Assembly: GCF_014127285.1 (NCBI RefSeq)
Contig: NZ_CP059901.1
Span: 434,001-498,000, forward strand
DNA from: Mumia sp. ZJ1417
Lineage (GTDB): Bacteria > Actinomycetota > Actinomycetes > Propionibacteriales > Nocardioidaceae
Direction of reading: 5' to 3'
Length of the DNA: 64,000 nucleotides
Below are positions 29,364-38,272 of the stretch, piece by piece; the first letter of the stretch is position 1, and every line of letters starts with the position of its first letter. Below the pieces are notes generated by a model. That model was not told the origin of the DNA. It made no database searches and worked only from the letters and a program-made list of their open reading frames with translations. The position numbers and the translations under genes are program-made.

Positions 29364-29489
29364 GTGCCGCTCGACCAGATCTACGCCGCCGTGAACATCC
29401 CGCAACCCGTCGTCGGGGCAGTCGCGGTGGGCATCCCCATCCTGATCATTGCGATCTTCTTCATCTTCTGGGACCGCCCGAGCCGGTGA
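29364..29489 (+). CDS. possible small single-span membrane protein
   Basis: GTG 29364 opens a 41-residue frame: a short N-terminus, a strong hydrophobic segment from PVVGAVAVGIPILIIAIFFIFW (split here by reading, about residues 15-36) and a basic tail DRPSR. A GGAGG lies only two bases before the start, so initiation is doubtful. The last 29 bp overlap the convergent SRPBCC gene. Composition looks like a real membrane helix rather than chance, but no family is recognised. Confidence 0.4.
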   Translation: MPLDQIYAAVNIPQPVVGAVAVGIPILIIAIFFIFWDRPSR

Positions 29490-29928
29490 CCCGCCCCGCG
29501 AGGCGAGCGAGCGAGCGCGTCATCTGACGCTGTGTCTTCGCCCCGATGCCGCCCCGCAGCAGCAGCCAACGCTGCTTGTCCTCCGACACGTCCCACGTGG
29601 CGGTGACGATCGTCCCCGCCGGTACGACCTCGAGGTCGTACCGCCACACGCGCCCTCCGACCAGCCCGCCGAGCATCGTGGTCTGCCAGGCGATCGTCTG
29701 GTTCTGGACGTAGGCCACGACCACGTTGCGCGTCTCGTACGGCAGTCCGCGCCGCATCCTCATCCGGAACTCCGAGCCCAGTCGCAGCGGGACTTCCGCC
29801 GCCACGACCGTGACCACATCGCCCGCGCCCGACAGCGCCGGATGCTCGTACGGATCGGTCAGCACGGCGAAGATCTTGGCGGCAGAGGCGTCGATCGTGC
29901 GGACGGCTCGTAGTCGGTCTGCATCCAT
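29461..29928 (-). CDS. SRPBCC (START/Bet v1-like) family protein
   Basis: The 155-residue protein fits the polyketide-cyclase/dehydrase-like SRPBCC fold: VRTIDASAAKIFAVLTDPYEHPALSG at the start, a central ETRNVVVAYVQNQTIAWQT and VVPAGTIVTATWDVSEDKQ, then a long C-terminal helix (AKTQRQMTRSLARLAGRV). Such proteins bind hydrophobic ligands; the ligand here is not known. ATG 29928 begins where homology begins; an in-frame GTG at 29976 would add 16 poorly conserved residues. It is divergent from purF. Confidence 0.85.
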   Translation of the reverse strand: MDADRLRAVRTIDASAAKIFAVLTDPYEHPALSGAGDVVTVVAAEVPLRLGSEFRMRMRRGLPYETRNVVVAYVQNQTIAWQTTMLGGLVGGRVWRYDLEVVPAGTIVTATWDVSEDKQRWLLLRGGIGAKTQRQMTRSLARLAGRVTGSGGPRR

Positions 29929-29989
29929 GGGTCCAGGGTGAAGGGGTCGCCGATGCGGCGCATTCGGGTTCGACACCTACACTTGAGGC

Positions 29990-31504
29990 GTGCCTCGCGG
30001 AGACGGTCGTCTGACCCACGACCTGGACCCCCACGACGTCGGCCCCCAGGATGCCTGCGGTGTCTTCGGAGTCTGGGCTCCAGGCGAAGAAGTAGCCAAA
30101 CTTTCTTACTTCGGGCTCTACGCCCTCCAGCACCGCGGCCAGGAGTCGGCGGGCATCGCGGTGAGCAACGGCTCGCAGATCCTTGTCTACAAGGACATGG
30201 GCTTGGTCTCGCAGGTGTTCGATGAGGCGACGCTGGAGTCGCTGCAGGGCAGCCTCGCGATCGGCCACAACCGCTACTCGACCACCGGCGCGAGCGTCTG
30301 GCAGAACGCGCAGCCGACGTTCCGGCCCACCGTCCACGGCTCGGTCGCTGTCGCTCACAACGGCAACCTCACCAACACCGCCGAGCTCGCCGACCTCCTC
30401 GAGAAGCGCACGGCCGAGTCCGGCTCCGAGCTCGTCGGACGTGTCCGGGAGTTCGCGACGAGCGACACCGCCGTCATGGCGTCGCTGCTGGCCTCGTACG
30501 AGGACCTCTCGCTGGAGGATGCGGCGCTCGAGGTGCTCCCGCAGCTGCGCGGGGCCTTCTCGCTGGTCTTCATGGACAACGACACCCTGTACGCCGCGCG
30601 TGACCCGCAGGGCATCCGCCCGCTGGTCCTCGGCCGCCTCGAGCGCGGCTGGGTCGTCGCCTCGGAGACGGCGGCCCTCGACATCGTCGGCGCCTCGTTC
30701 ATCCGCGAGATCGAGCCCGGCGAGTTCGTCGCGATCGACGCCGACGGGCTGCGTCTGCACCGCTTCGCCGAGCCCGCTCCCAAGGGCTGCGTGTTCGAGT
30801 TCGTCTATCTCGCGCGCCCCGACACCCAGATCTCCGAGCAGCGGGTCTTCTCGGTCCGCGCCGAGATCGGGCGCCGCCTCGCCGCCGAGGCGCCCGTCGA
30901 GGCCGACCTGGTGATCCCGGTCCCGGAGTCCGGCACGCCGGCCGCGATCGGCTACGCGGAGGCCTCGGGCATCCCGTTCGGCCACGGGCTCGTCAAGAAC
31001 TCCTACGTCGGCCGTACGTTCATCCAGCCGAGCCAGACGCTGCGCCAGCTCGGCATCCGGCTCAAGCTCAACCCGCTGCGCGACGTGATCGCCGGCAAGC
31101 GCCTCGTGGTCGTCGACGACTCGATCGTCCGCGGCAACACCCAGCGCCAGCTCGTACGGATGCTTCGCGAGGCCGGTGCGGCGGAGGTCCACGTCCGCAT
31201 CTCCAGCCCGCCGGTGAAGTGGCCGTGCTTCTACGGCATCGACTTCGCGACGCGTGCCGAGCTGATCGCCAACGGCATCTCCGTCGAGGAGATCTGCCGC
31301 TCGATCGACGCCGACTCGCTGTCGTACATCTCGCTCGAGGCTATGGTCGACGCCACCAACGTCCCCAAGGCCAACCTGTGCCGCGCGTGCTTCGACGGGG
31401 AGTATCCCGTCCCGCTGCCCGAGGGCAGCCTCGTCGGCAAGAACCTGCTCGAGCCCGAGGAGCACGCGGACGACCGCGTCTCCGTGACCATGGTCAACCC
31501 CTGA
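29990..31504 (+). CDS. purF: amidophosphoribosyltransferase
   Basis: The 504-residue enzyme makes phosphoribosylamine from PRPP and glutamine, the first step of purine synthesis. A short N-terminal stretch precedes the nucleophile Cys 23 in DACGVFGVW, which would be exposed after propeptide cleavage. Then come GLYALQHRGQESAGIAV, GHNRYSTTG, the PRPP site VVVDDSIVRGNTQ, and cysteines in the C-terminal half (PVKWPCFYGID, KANLCRACFDG) compatible with an iron-sulfur cluster as in Bacillus-type PurF. GTG start. purM follows 17 bp after the stop. This is the usual actinobacterial purF-purM pair. Confidence 0.97.
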   Translation: MPRGDGRLTHDLDPHDVGPQDACGVFGVWAPGEEVAKLSYFGLYALQHRGQESAGIAVSNGSQILVYKDMGLVSQVFDEATLESLQGSLAIGHNRYSTTGASVWQNAQPTFRPTVHGSVAVAHNGNLTNTAELADLLEKRTAESGSELVGRVREFATSDTAVMASLLASYEDLSLEDAALEVLPQLRGAFSLVFMDNDTLYAARDPQGIRPLVLGRLERGWVVASETAALDIVGASFIREIEPGEFVAIDADGLRLHRFAEPAPKGCVFEFVYLARPDTQISEQRVFSVRAEIGRRLAAEAPVEADLVIPVPESGTPAAIGYAEASGIPFGHGLVKNSYVGRTFIQPSQTLRQLGIRLKLNPLRDVIAGKRLVVVDDSIVRGNTQRQLVRMLREAGAAEVHVRISSPPVKWPCFYGIDFATRAELIANGISVEEICRSIDADSLSYISLEAMVDATNVPKANLCRACFDGEYPVPLPEGSLVGKNLLEPEEHADDRVSVTMVNP

Positions 31505-31521
31505 GCGGCGGAGGGTCGCAC

Positions 31522-32571
31522 GTGACGTCGTACGCAAGCGCCGGAGTCTCTATCGAGGCCGGAGACCGGGCCGTCGAGCTGATGAAGGAGTGGGTCGAGA
31601 AGGCCCGCCGCCCCGAGGTCCTCGGCGGCATCGGCGGGTTCGCCGGGCTGTTCGACGCCTCACAGCTCAAGCGGTTCGAGCGCCCGCTCCTGGCGACCTC
31701 GGCCGACGGTGTCGGCACCAAGGTCGTGATCGCCCAGCGCATGGACGTGCACGACACGATCGGGTACGACCTCGTCGGCATGCTCGTGGACGACCTCGTC
31801 GTCTGCGGGGCGGAGCCTTTGTTCCTCACCGACTACATCGCGACCGGCAAGGTCGTGCCGGAGCGGGTCGCCGCGATCGTCAAGGGCATCGCCCAGGCGT
31901 GCGAGGAGGCCGGCTGCGCGCTGCTCGGTGGCGAGACGGCGGAGCACCCCGGCCTGCTCGGGCCTGACGAGTACGACATCGCAGGATCCACGACCGGTGT
32001 GGTCGAGGCCGAGTCGCTGCTCGGCGCCCACAAGGTCGAGGCGGGTGACGTCGTGATCGCGATGGCGTCGTCCGGGCTGCACTCCAACGGCTACTCGCTG
32101 GTGCGCAAGGTGTTCTTCGACGTCGCCGGCTGGGATCTCGAGCGCGAGGTGCCCGAGCTCAGCTCCACGCTGGGCGAGGCTCTGCTGACGCCCACGCGGC
32201 TCTACGCCAAGCCGTGCCTCGAGCTGGCAGCCCGTACGGATGTCCACGCGATGTCGCACATCACGGGCGGCGGGTTTGCTGCCAACCTCGCGAGGGTCCT
32301 CCCGGAGCACCTGTCGGTCCGGGTGGAGCGTTCGACGTGGGCGCCGGGTCCCGTGTTCGGTCTTGTGGGCGAGCTCGGGTCGGTCAGTCGTGCGGATCTG
32401 GAGCAGACGCTCAACATGGGAGTCGGCATGGTCGCCCTCGTCGGTGCCGCCGATGCTGAGCGTGCCGTCGAGGTCCTGAGCGCCCAGGGAGTGGACGCGT
32501 GGCCGTGCGGCGAGGTGCTTGATAGTGCAGGCGGAGAGGTCGAGCTGGTCGGTGACTACCGCGTAGTGTGA
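31522..32571 (+). CDS. purM: phosphoribosylformylglycinamidine cyclo-ligase (AIR synthetase)
   Basis: The 349-residue protein closes the imidazole ring to form aminoimidazole ribotide using ATP. Seen: SYASAGVSIEAGDRAVELMK at the start, LLATSADGVGTKVVIAQ, DLVGMLVDDLVVCGAEPLFLTDYIATGK, GGETAEHPGLLGPDEYDIAGSTTG and HITGGGFAANLARVLP. All are PurM signatures, length normal. GTG 31522 has GGCGGAGGG upstream at 31507-31515. It is co-transcribed with purF in the order seen across actinobacteria. Confidence 0.97.
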   Translation: MTSYASAGVSIEAGDRAVELMKEWVEKARRPEVLGGIGGFAGLFDASQLKRFERPLLATSADGVGTKVVIAQRMDVHDTIGYDLVGMLVDDLVVCGAEPLFLTDYIATGKVVPERVAAIVKGIAQACEEAGCALLGGETAEHPGLLGPDEYDIAGSTTGVVEAESLLGAHKVEAGDVVIAMASSGLHSNGYSLVRKVFFDVAGWDLEREVPELSSTLGEALLTPTRLYAKPCLELAARTDVHAMSHITGGGFAANLARVLPEHLSVRVERSTWAPGPVFGLVGELGSVSRADLEQTLNMGVGMVALVGAADAERAVEVLSAQGVDAWPCGEVLDSAGGEVELVGDYRVV

Positions 32572-32709
32572 TCTATGTCACATACCTGACGGCGCCCCGG
32601 AGTCCCCGGAGGCAAGCCGCCGGGTCGGTTCGCGCATCATTGGGGCGAACAGGTAGCCTTACCCCTACGAGAAACCACATTCCGAGACTTCGCGAGGGGG
32701 TCGGACCCT

Positions 32710-32904
32710 ATGGGGCGCGGCCGTGCAAAAGCCAAGCAGACGAAGGTTGCACGCAACCTGAAGTATCAGACGCTCGACACCGACTTCGACCAGTTGCAGC
32801 GCGAGCTCCATGGTGAGCCCGACGGCCAGGTCGAAGAGCCGGACCCCGAGCTTCTCGAGAAGTACGCCGACTTCGCCGAAAGCGAAACAGGCCCCCCGAA
32901 CTGA
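32710..32904 (+). CDS. DUF3073 family protein
   Basis: The 64-residue protein begins MGRGRAKAKQTKVARNLKY, the signature of DUF3073, a small family restricted to actinobacteria and nearly always found just after purM (as in Streptomyces and mycobacteria). The N-terminus is basic, the C-terminus acidic. Function is unknown; nucleic-acid contact is possible from the basic half. Separated from purM by 138 bp, so it has its own promoter or leader. A strong terminator follows. Confidence 0.95.
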   Translation: MGRGRAKAKQTKVARNLKYQTLDTDFDQLQRELHGEPDGQVEEPDPELLEKYADFAESETGPPN

Positions 32905-32911
32905 CATTCGT

Positions 32912-32948
32912 TGACGCAGCCCGCCGGGAATCCCCGCGGGCTGCGTCA
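32912..32948. terminator. bidirectional hairpin terminator after DUF3073
   Basis: TGACGCAGCCCGC (32912-32924) pairs perfectly with GCGGGCTGCGTCA (32936-32948) around an 11-nt loop. It lies between the DUF3073 gene and the convergent end of the siderophore transport operon. Confidence 0.85.
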
Positions 32949-32976
32949 CGTGTGGGGCGGGCGATCTCCCCGGAGA

Positions 32977-34725
32977 TCAGGCGCGCGACCAGGACGACCA
33001 CAGCGTGGCGTACTGGCCGCCGAACGCGAGCAGTTCCTCGTGCGTGCCCTCCTCGGCGACCTTGCCGTGGTCGAGGACGACGATCCGGTCGGCGGTGACG
33101 GCCTGGCTCAGGCGATGGGCGACGACGAGCGACGTACGCCCGCGCAGGACCTCCGCCGCTGCGTCGTCGAGCTGACGCGCGCCGGATGATCCGGCTTCGG
33201 CGGTGGCCTCGTCGAGCACGACCACGGGGCGGTCGGCGAGGAGGACACGGGCCAGAGCGATCTGCTGTGCCTGGGCGGGCGTGAGGGCGTGCCCGTGCGC
33301 CCCGACAACCGTGTCGAGGCCGTCCGGAAGCGCCGCGACCCACCCGTTCGCGCGCGTACGCTCCAGCACGTCCTGGACCGCGTCGGGGGCAGCCTCCGGG
33401 GCCGCGAGCGTGAGGTTGTCACGCACCGTGCCGGCAAAGACGTGGACCTGCTGCGTGACGAGTGCGACGCGGGCTCGGACGTCCTGCGCGCCCATGTCGT
33501 CGTACGAGGTCCCGTCGAGCGTGCGGCTGCCGCGGGAGGGGACGAGGTGCCCTGCTGCGATCAGCGCGAGCGTGCTCTTGCCCGCACCGGTGGCGCCCAC
33601 GAGGGCGACCTTCTCGCCGGGTGCGACGTGCAGGGAGACGTCGTGGAGGATCTCGTCGCCCTCGCCGTACTGGTGGTGGATCGCCGCCAGGTCGAGGGCG
33701 GGACGCGTGGCTGTCGCCGGCGGGCTCGCGGCGTCGCTCGCGGGGAGCAGCGCCAGCCCGGCCAGTCGCGCCAACGAGGCCCCTGCCGCCTGCACCTGGT
33801 CGAACGTCGCGAGCAGCCCGCCGATCGGGTTGAACAGCCGGTGGAAGAAGAGCGCGGCCGTGGTCGCCGCGCCGACCGTCGCGAGGTCGCCTCGTACGAG
33901 GAGGAAGCCCGTCCCGAGCACCATGAGCAGGCCGATGAGCTCAGCCCTGTTGCTCCGCGCGAAGAACCGGGTGAGCAGGTGGAAGACGTCGATCGCCACG
34001 GTTGCCGCCTGCCACGACCGGTTCTCGATCTGTCCTCGCCAGGCATCCTCGTACCGCAGGGCGCGGAGGGTCGAGGCACTCTGCAGGCCGGTCAGCAGCG
34101 CCTCTGCCCGCTCGCCCTCGGCGACCCGCTCTGCGCGGTAACGGGGCCCGGAGTGGGGGAGGTACCAGCGAAGCCCCAGCGCATAGACCGGGATCGCGCA
34201 CAGGCCGGCAAGCCCGAGCCGCCAGTCGAGGGCGGACAGGCCGACGGCGGTGAACCCGATGGCGACGAGTGCATCGATCGTCATCGGGACGCCCTCGTCG
34301 AGCGAGGTGCTGACCGTACGGACGTCGTCGCCGACGCGTGCGAGCACGTCACCGCGCCCGGCCTCTTCCAGACGGTCGGGCTCGAGGTCGAGGGCGCGCG
34401 CGACGACCTCTTCGCGCAGCCGAGCGAGCGCGGGGATGACGGCATGGCCGAGCGCCGCGATGGCGACCCCGGCGGACAGGCCTGCGCCGAGCCCGGCGGC
34501 GGCGATCACGGCGGCACCGCGCAGGACGGTCGTACGGTCGCCGTCGCCGTCGCTGATCACGTCGACGAGGTCGCCGAGCACCCACGGGGCGACCAGGCCT
34601 AGTGCGCCTGCGAGCGCAAACGCGGCCGCGGAGGTGATCAGCGGTCCGCGCCGCTGGCGCAGCAGCGCCCAGGCAAGACGCGTCGTGTCGCGGCGGGAGG
34701 CGATGGGGAGGATGCGGCGGGTCAT
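32977..34725 (-). CDS. ABC half-transporter A (IrtA/B-like), with degenerate signature motif
   Basis: The 582-residue protein is an exporter-fold half-transporter: six helices (about 30-310) and a C-terminal ATPase. The ATPase has intact Walker A GATGAGKST, Q-loop VTQQVHVF, Walker B VVVLDEATAEAG and H-loop VVAHRLSQ. Its signature motif is LTPAQ instead of LSGGQ. Together with the partner encoded just upstream it predicts a heterodimer with one working ATP site. Last gene of the five-gene iron operon, overlapping the partner by 4 bp. By context it resembles mycobacterial IrtAB or YbtPQ, which import ferric siderophores despite the exporter fold; drug export remains an alternative. Confidence 0.88.
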   Translation of the reverse strand: MTRRILPIASRRDTTRLAWALLRQRRGPLITSAAAFALAGALGLVAPWVLGDLVDVISDGDGDRTTVLRGAAVIAAAGLGAGLSAGVAIAALGHAVIPALARLREEVVARALDLEPDRLEEAGRGDVLARVGDDVRTVSTSLDEGVPMTIDALVAIGFTAVGLSALDWRLGLAGLCAIPVYALGLRWYLPHSGPRYRAERVAEGERAEALLTGLQSASTLRALRYEDAWRGQIENRSWQAATVAIDVFHLLTRFFARSNRAELIGLLMVLGTGFLLVRGDLATVGAATTAALFFHRLFNPIGGLLATFDQVQAAGASLARLAGLALLPASDAASPPATATRPALDLAAIHHQYGEGDEILHDVSLHVAPGEKVALVGATGAGKSTLALIAAGHLVPSRGSRTLDGTSYDDMGAQDVRARVALVTQQVHVFAGTVRDNLTLAAPEAAPDAVQDVLERTRANGWVAALPDGLDTVVGAHGHALTPAQAQQIALARVLLADRPVVVLDEATAEAGSSGARQLDDAAAEVLRGRTSLVVAHRLSQAVTADRIVVLDHGKVAEEGTHEELLAFGGQYATLWSSWSRA

Positions 34726-36425
34726 CGCAGCACCAGCTCTCGGTAGTCGGGCCGGTCGAGCAGGTCGGCGTGCCGCCCGGAGGCGACCGTACGACCGTCG
34801 ATCACGACCACCACCCGGTCTGCGCCGGCGAGCAGTGCGGGGCTGCTGGTGAAGACCACCGTCGCGCGCGGGGACCCTTGGTGGTGCCGGCGTGCAAAGA
34901 GCCGCGCGGCGATCTCCTGCTCGGTGACGGCGTCGACCGCGGACGTCGGGTCCTGGAGCACGAGGATCGGTGCGTCAGCCGCGAGCGCCCGCGCGAGGGC
35001 GAGGCGCTGACGCTGGCCGCCCGAGAGCGCGCCGTCGACGCGGACCGGCCGCGCGAGGCCAGCCGGATGGGTGGCGACGAGGTCGTCGGCGGCGACCGTC
35101 TCGAGGAGCGAGCGGACGGCGGCGTCGTCGAGCGCTTCGTGCGGGTCGACGTTGGAGGCGACCGTGCCGTCGAACAGGTCGACCTGGTGCCGGGCCGTCA
35201 GCAGCACCTCGCGGCGCGCGTCGACGTCGAGCGCGGTCAGCGGCGTACCGCCGAGAAGGACGGCTCCCGACTCAGGCTCGGCCTCGGCGGCGAGCAGGTC
35301 GACGAGCGCGTCGGAGGCCGCCGGGTCGTCGACCACGACGCCGACGAGCTCGCCGGGCTCCGCGCGCAGGTCCACGTGGCGCAGCCTGCCTCCGCCCACC
35401 TCGGTGAGCTCGAGGACGTACGGCATCTCGGCAGAGGGTGACCCGGTGCCCGGCGGGACGAGGCGGGGGGTCGCGAGGAAGGCGGCGACGCGCTTCGCCG
35501 AGGCGTACGAGGTCGCGAACTGCGCGCCGATGTGCGCGACGAGCTCGACGGGCTCGGCGAGGAACTGCGTGAGACCGACGATCGCGATGAACTGCCCCAG
35601 CGTCAGCTCGCCGTCGAGCGCGCGCAGCCCGGCGACGAGCGCGACGGCTGCCAGCAGCACGCCGCTGAGGGCCTTGGTGATGGCGCCCATCGCGCCCCAG
35701 CCTCGTACCGTCCCCACGGCCGCACGCTCGGCGCCACGGCTCGACCGGCGGTAGCGCTCGCTCGCCGCGCGCTCCGCACCGATGCCCTTCAGCGGGCGGA
35801 TGCCCTGGACGAGGTCGGTCGCCATGCCGGAGGCCTCGGCGACGGCCTGCTGCTCGGTGCTGAAGCGGCGGGCGAGGAACGGGCTGATCAGCTGCGAGAG
35901 CCCGACGGCGGTCGGCACCCCCACGAGGACGACGACGCCGAGGACGACGTCGATCGAGAGCAGGTACGCCGCGGCCGCGATGAGGACGACCGTCGAGCTC
36001 ACCGTGAAGCCGATCCAGCGGACGACCAGCGTGGCCGCCTGAGCGTCGCCGGTCGCGATCGACAGCGTCTCGCCCGGCAGCATCCCCGTACGGGCTCCGC
36101 GCGGGTGCAAGACGTGCGCGGCGACCTCCATGCGCAGGGCGTGCTCCTCGCGCTGGACGACGTTGAAGGCGATCCGGGCGCCAAAGCGGTAGGAGTAGCT
36201 GAGCGTGCCCATCAGCAGGCACAGGCCGGCTGCGCCGACGACGAAGGCGGTGGTGTCGCTGGGCGCGATCGCGCGGTCGATGATGACACCGATCAGGATC
36301 GGCACGAGCGCCTCGCTGAGCTGCCACACGCACAGCAGGGCGAACGAGGCGCTGAGGCGACCGGTGTTGCGGCGCACCATGCGCCGTACGATCCCGCCGC
36401 CGGTCAGCGGCCTGCCCTCAGCCAT
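34722..36425 (-). CDS. ABC half-transporter B (IrtA/B-like), with degenerate Walker motifs
   Basis: The 567-residue partner has six helices (about 25-310) and an ATPase domain in which the Walker A loop is lost (GVVVDDPAASDAL instead of GxxGxGKS/T), Walker B reads ILVLQDPTSAVD (Asp to Gln, catalytic Glu to Asp) and the switch His is replaced (VVFTSSPALL). The signature LSGGQRQRLALARAL is intact. So this subunit cannot hydrolyse ATP itself but can complete the site on half-transporter A. It overlaps A by 4 bp and the FecE-type ATPase gene by 8 bp, so all are translated together. Confidence 0.88.
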   Translation of the reverse strand: MAEGRPLTGGGIVRRMVRRNTGRLSASFALLCVWQLSEALVPILIGVIIDRAIAPSDTTAFVVGAAGLCLLMGTLSYSYRFGARIAFNVVQREEHALRMEVAAHVLHPRGARTGMLPGETLSIATGDAQAATLVVRWIGFTVSSTVVLIAAAAYLLSIDVVLGVVVLVGVPTAVGLSQLISPFLARRFSTEQQAVAEASGMATDLVQGIRPLKGIGAERAASERYRRSSRGAERAAVGTVRGWGAMGAITKALSGVLLAAVALVAGLRALDGELTLGQFIAIVGLTQFLAEPVELVAHIGAQFATSYASAKRVAAFLATPRLVPPGTGSPSAEMPYVLELTEVGGGRLRHVDLRAEPGELVGVVVDDPAASDALVDLLAAEAEPESGAVLLGGTPLTALDVDARREVLLTARHQVDLFDGTVASNVDPHEALDDAAVRSLLETVAADDLVATHPAGLARPVRVDGALSGGQRQRLALARALAADAPILVLQDPTSAVDAVTEQEIAARLFARRHHQGSPRATVVFTSSPALLAGADRVVVVIDGRTVASGRHADLLDRPDYRELVLR

Positions 36426-37203
36426 GGAGTGTGGGGATGACCGTCGGGAGGCGGTCGACCGGGTCGGGGAAGACGTGGGCCGAGAGCCCGAACGCCTTCG
36501 CGAGGAGGCCTGGCTCGATGACCTCGGCGGGAGTGCCCTGCGTGACCACGTGCCCGTTGTCGATGACGACGAGGTGGTCGCTGTAGCGGGCGGCGAGGTT
36601 GAGGTCGTGGAGCACGACGACGATCGTGCGGCCGGTATCGCGGCGCAGCCGGACGACGAGGTCCATCACCTCGACCGCGTGCGCGAGGTCGAGGTGGGTG
36701 GTCGGCTCGTCGAGGAGGAGCAGCTCGGTGTCCTGGGCGAGTGCCATGGCGATCCACGCGCGCTGGCGCTGGCCGCCCGACAGCTCGTCGAGGGCGGAGT
36801 CGGCAAGCTCCTCCACGCCGGTCGCCGCCATGGCGTCGGCGACGATCCGCTCGTCCTCGGCCGACCACTGGCGATACCAGGGCTGGTACGGCTGCCGCCC
36901 GCGCGCGACCAGGTCGCCGACGCTCATGCCCTCGGGCGCGACCGGGCTCTGGGGGAGGACAGCCATCGTCCGGGCGACCTCGCGCGGCTTGATCGAGGAC
37001 AGCGGCTCCCCGTCGAGGAGCACCTGGCCCTTGTGCGGGCGCAGCAGGCCCGCGAGCGTGCGCAGGAGCGTGGACTTGCCACAGCCGTTGGGCCCGATCA
37101 CGGTCGTGACCTGACCTGCCGGGATGTCGAGCGTGATCCCGTGCAAGATGTCGCGACCGCCGTAGCCGGCGACCACGCCCTCGGCGCGGAGCGGACTAGA
37201 CAC
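36418..37203 (-). CDS. ferric-siderophore ABC importer, ATP-binding protein (FecE/FepC type)
   Basis: The 261-residue ATPase shows Walker A GPNGCGKST, Q-loop VLPQSPVAPEGMSV, signature LSGGQRQRAWIAMALAQ, Walker B LLLLDEPTTHLDLAH and H-loop VLHDLNLAARYSD. The sequence THLDLAH and the GRQPYQPWYRQWS insertion are typical of iron-siderophore importers. It powers the two FecCD-type permeases encoded just upstream. Overlaps both neighbours by 8 bp. Confidence 0.95.
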   Translation of the reverse strand: MSSPLRAEGVVAGYGGRDILHGITLDIPAGQVTTVIGPNGCGKSTLLRTLAGLLRPHKGQVLLDGEPLSSIKPREVARTMAVLPQSPVAPEGMSVGDLVARGRQPYQPWYRQWSAEDERIVADAMAATGVEELADSALDELSGGQRQRAWIAMALAQDTELLLLDEPTTHLDLAHAVEVMDLVVRLRRDTGRTIVVVLHDLNLAARYSDHLVVIDNGHVVTQGTPAEVIEPGLLAKAFGLSAHVFPDPVDRLPTVIPTLHG

Positions 37204-38272
37204 TGGTTCTCCGTACGTAGCGGATGAGCAGGAACATCAGAGCAGGCGCGCCGATCACCGCGGTGACGACCCCCACCGGGAGCTCGACGGGGAGCCGCTG
37301 CGCCGTCTGGTCGGACACCAGCACCACCGCGGCGCCGACCAGGCCGGCGGCCAGCGGCGTCGGACCCGCCGTGCCGAACAGGCGCAGAGCAGCCTGCGGC
37401 GCGACGAACGCCACGAACCCGATAGGACCGGCGACCGCGGTCGCTGCCGAGACCGACACGACGGCGAGCGCGACCGCGTATGCCTCCGCGCGTGCCGGTC
37501 GGGTCCCCAACGACGCGGCCACGTCGCGGCCCAGGCGAAGGGCGCCGAGGTCGCGCGACAGGACCACGCTGCACGCGGCGGCCAGCACGACGACGGGCAG
37601 CAGCAGCCACAGGTCCGCGGTGCGCACCCCCGACAACGACCCGGTCAGCCATCGCGTCGCGACCGCCGCGCTCTCCAGGTCGGCACGCATGAGGCCCCAC
37701 GAGACCAGCGCCAGGGCGATCGCGTTCACGCCCAGTCCCACCAGAACCAGGCGCATCCCGTCGAAGCCGCCCCGCCAAGCCAGGCCCACGATCGCTGCCG
37801 TCGTCAGCAGGCCGCCCGCGATCGCGGCCGGAGCGACGAGCGAGACCGTGGCGGTGCCCGTGATCGTCTCGACGAGCCACGGTTGCGTGATGACGAGGAC
37901 GGCCGCGGCGCTCGCGCCCGCCGTCACGCCGAGCAGGTCGGGCGTCGCGATCGGGTTGCGTGTCACGGTCTGGGTGAGCGCGCCGCTCAGGCCGAGGACG
38001 AACCCGACGAGCACGGCCACCACCGCCCGTACGAGACGGCGGTCGATCACGACCAGCTCGTCCACCCGCGACCCCTCGCCGAGCAGCGTCGCCCACACTC
38101 GCGAGGCGGGTAGGTCGAGCGTGCCGGTGAACACCGCGAACAAGGTCGTCCCCACCAGCACGGCGACGACGCCCACGCCCCACAGCGCGGCCCGGCGGCG
38201 TACGAGCATGCCGAACGGGCCGAACCGGACGCCCGCCCGCGCGCTCACAACGCGGTCCTGACGCGCGCTCAC
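37196..38272 (-). CDS. ferric-siderophore ABC importer permease (FecCD family), second subunit
   Basis: The product of about 358 residues has around ten hydrophobic helices and FecCD signatures: RLVRAVVAVLVGFVLGLSGALTQTVTRNPIATPDLLGVTAGASAAAV, GLGVNAIALALVSWGLM, SLGTRPARAEAYAV and the cytoplasmic GPIGFVAFVAPQAALRLFG coupling loop. GTG 38272 overlaps the upstream permease stop as GTGA. A second in-frame GTG at 38248, inside a near-duplicate of the first (GTGAGCGCGCG), has a better-spaced AGGA and may be the real start. Confidence 0.93.
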   Translation of the reverse strand: MSARQDRVVSARAGVRFGPFGMLVRRRAALWGVGVVAVLVGTTLFAVFTGTLDLPASRVWATLLGEGSRVDELVVIDRRLVRAVVAVLVGFVLGLSGALTQTVTRNPIATPDLLGVTAGASAAAVLVITQPWLVETITGTATVSLVAPAAIAGGLLTTAAIVGLAWRGGFDGMRLVLVGLGVNAIALALVSWGLMRADLESAAVATRWLTGSLSGVRTADLWLLLPVVVLAAACSVVLSRDLGALRLGRDVAASLGTRPARAEAYAVALAVVSVSAATAVAGPIGFVAFVAPQAALRLFGTAGPTPLAAGLVGAAVVLVSDQTAQRLPVELPVGVVTAVIGAPALMFLLIRYVRRTSV

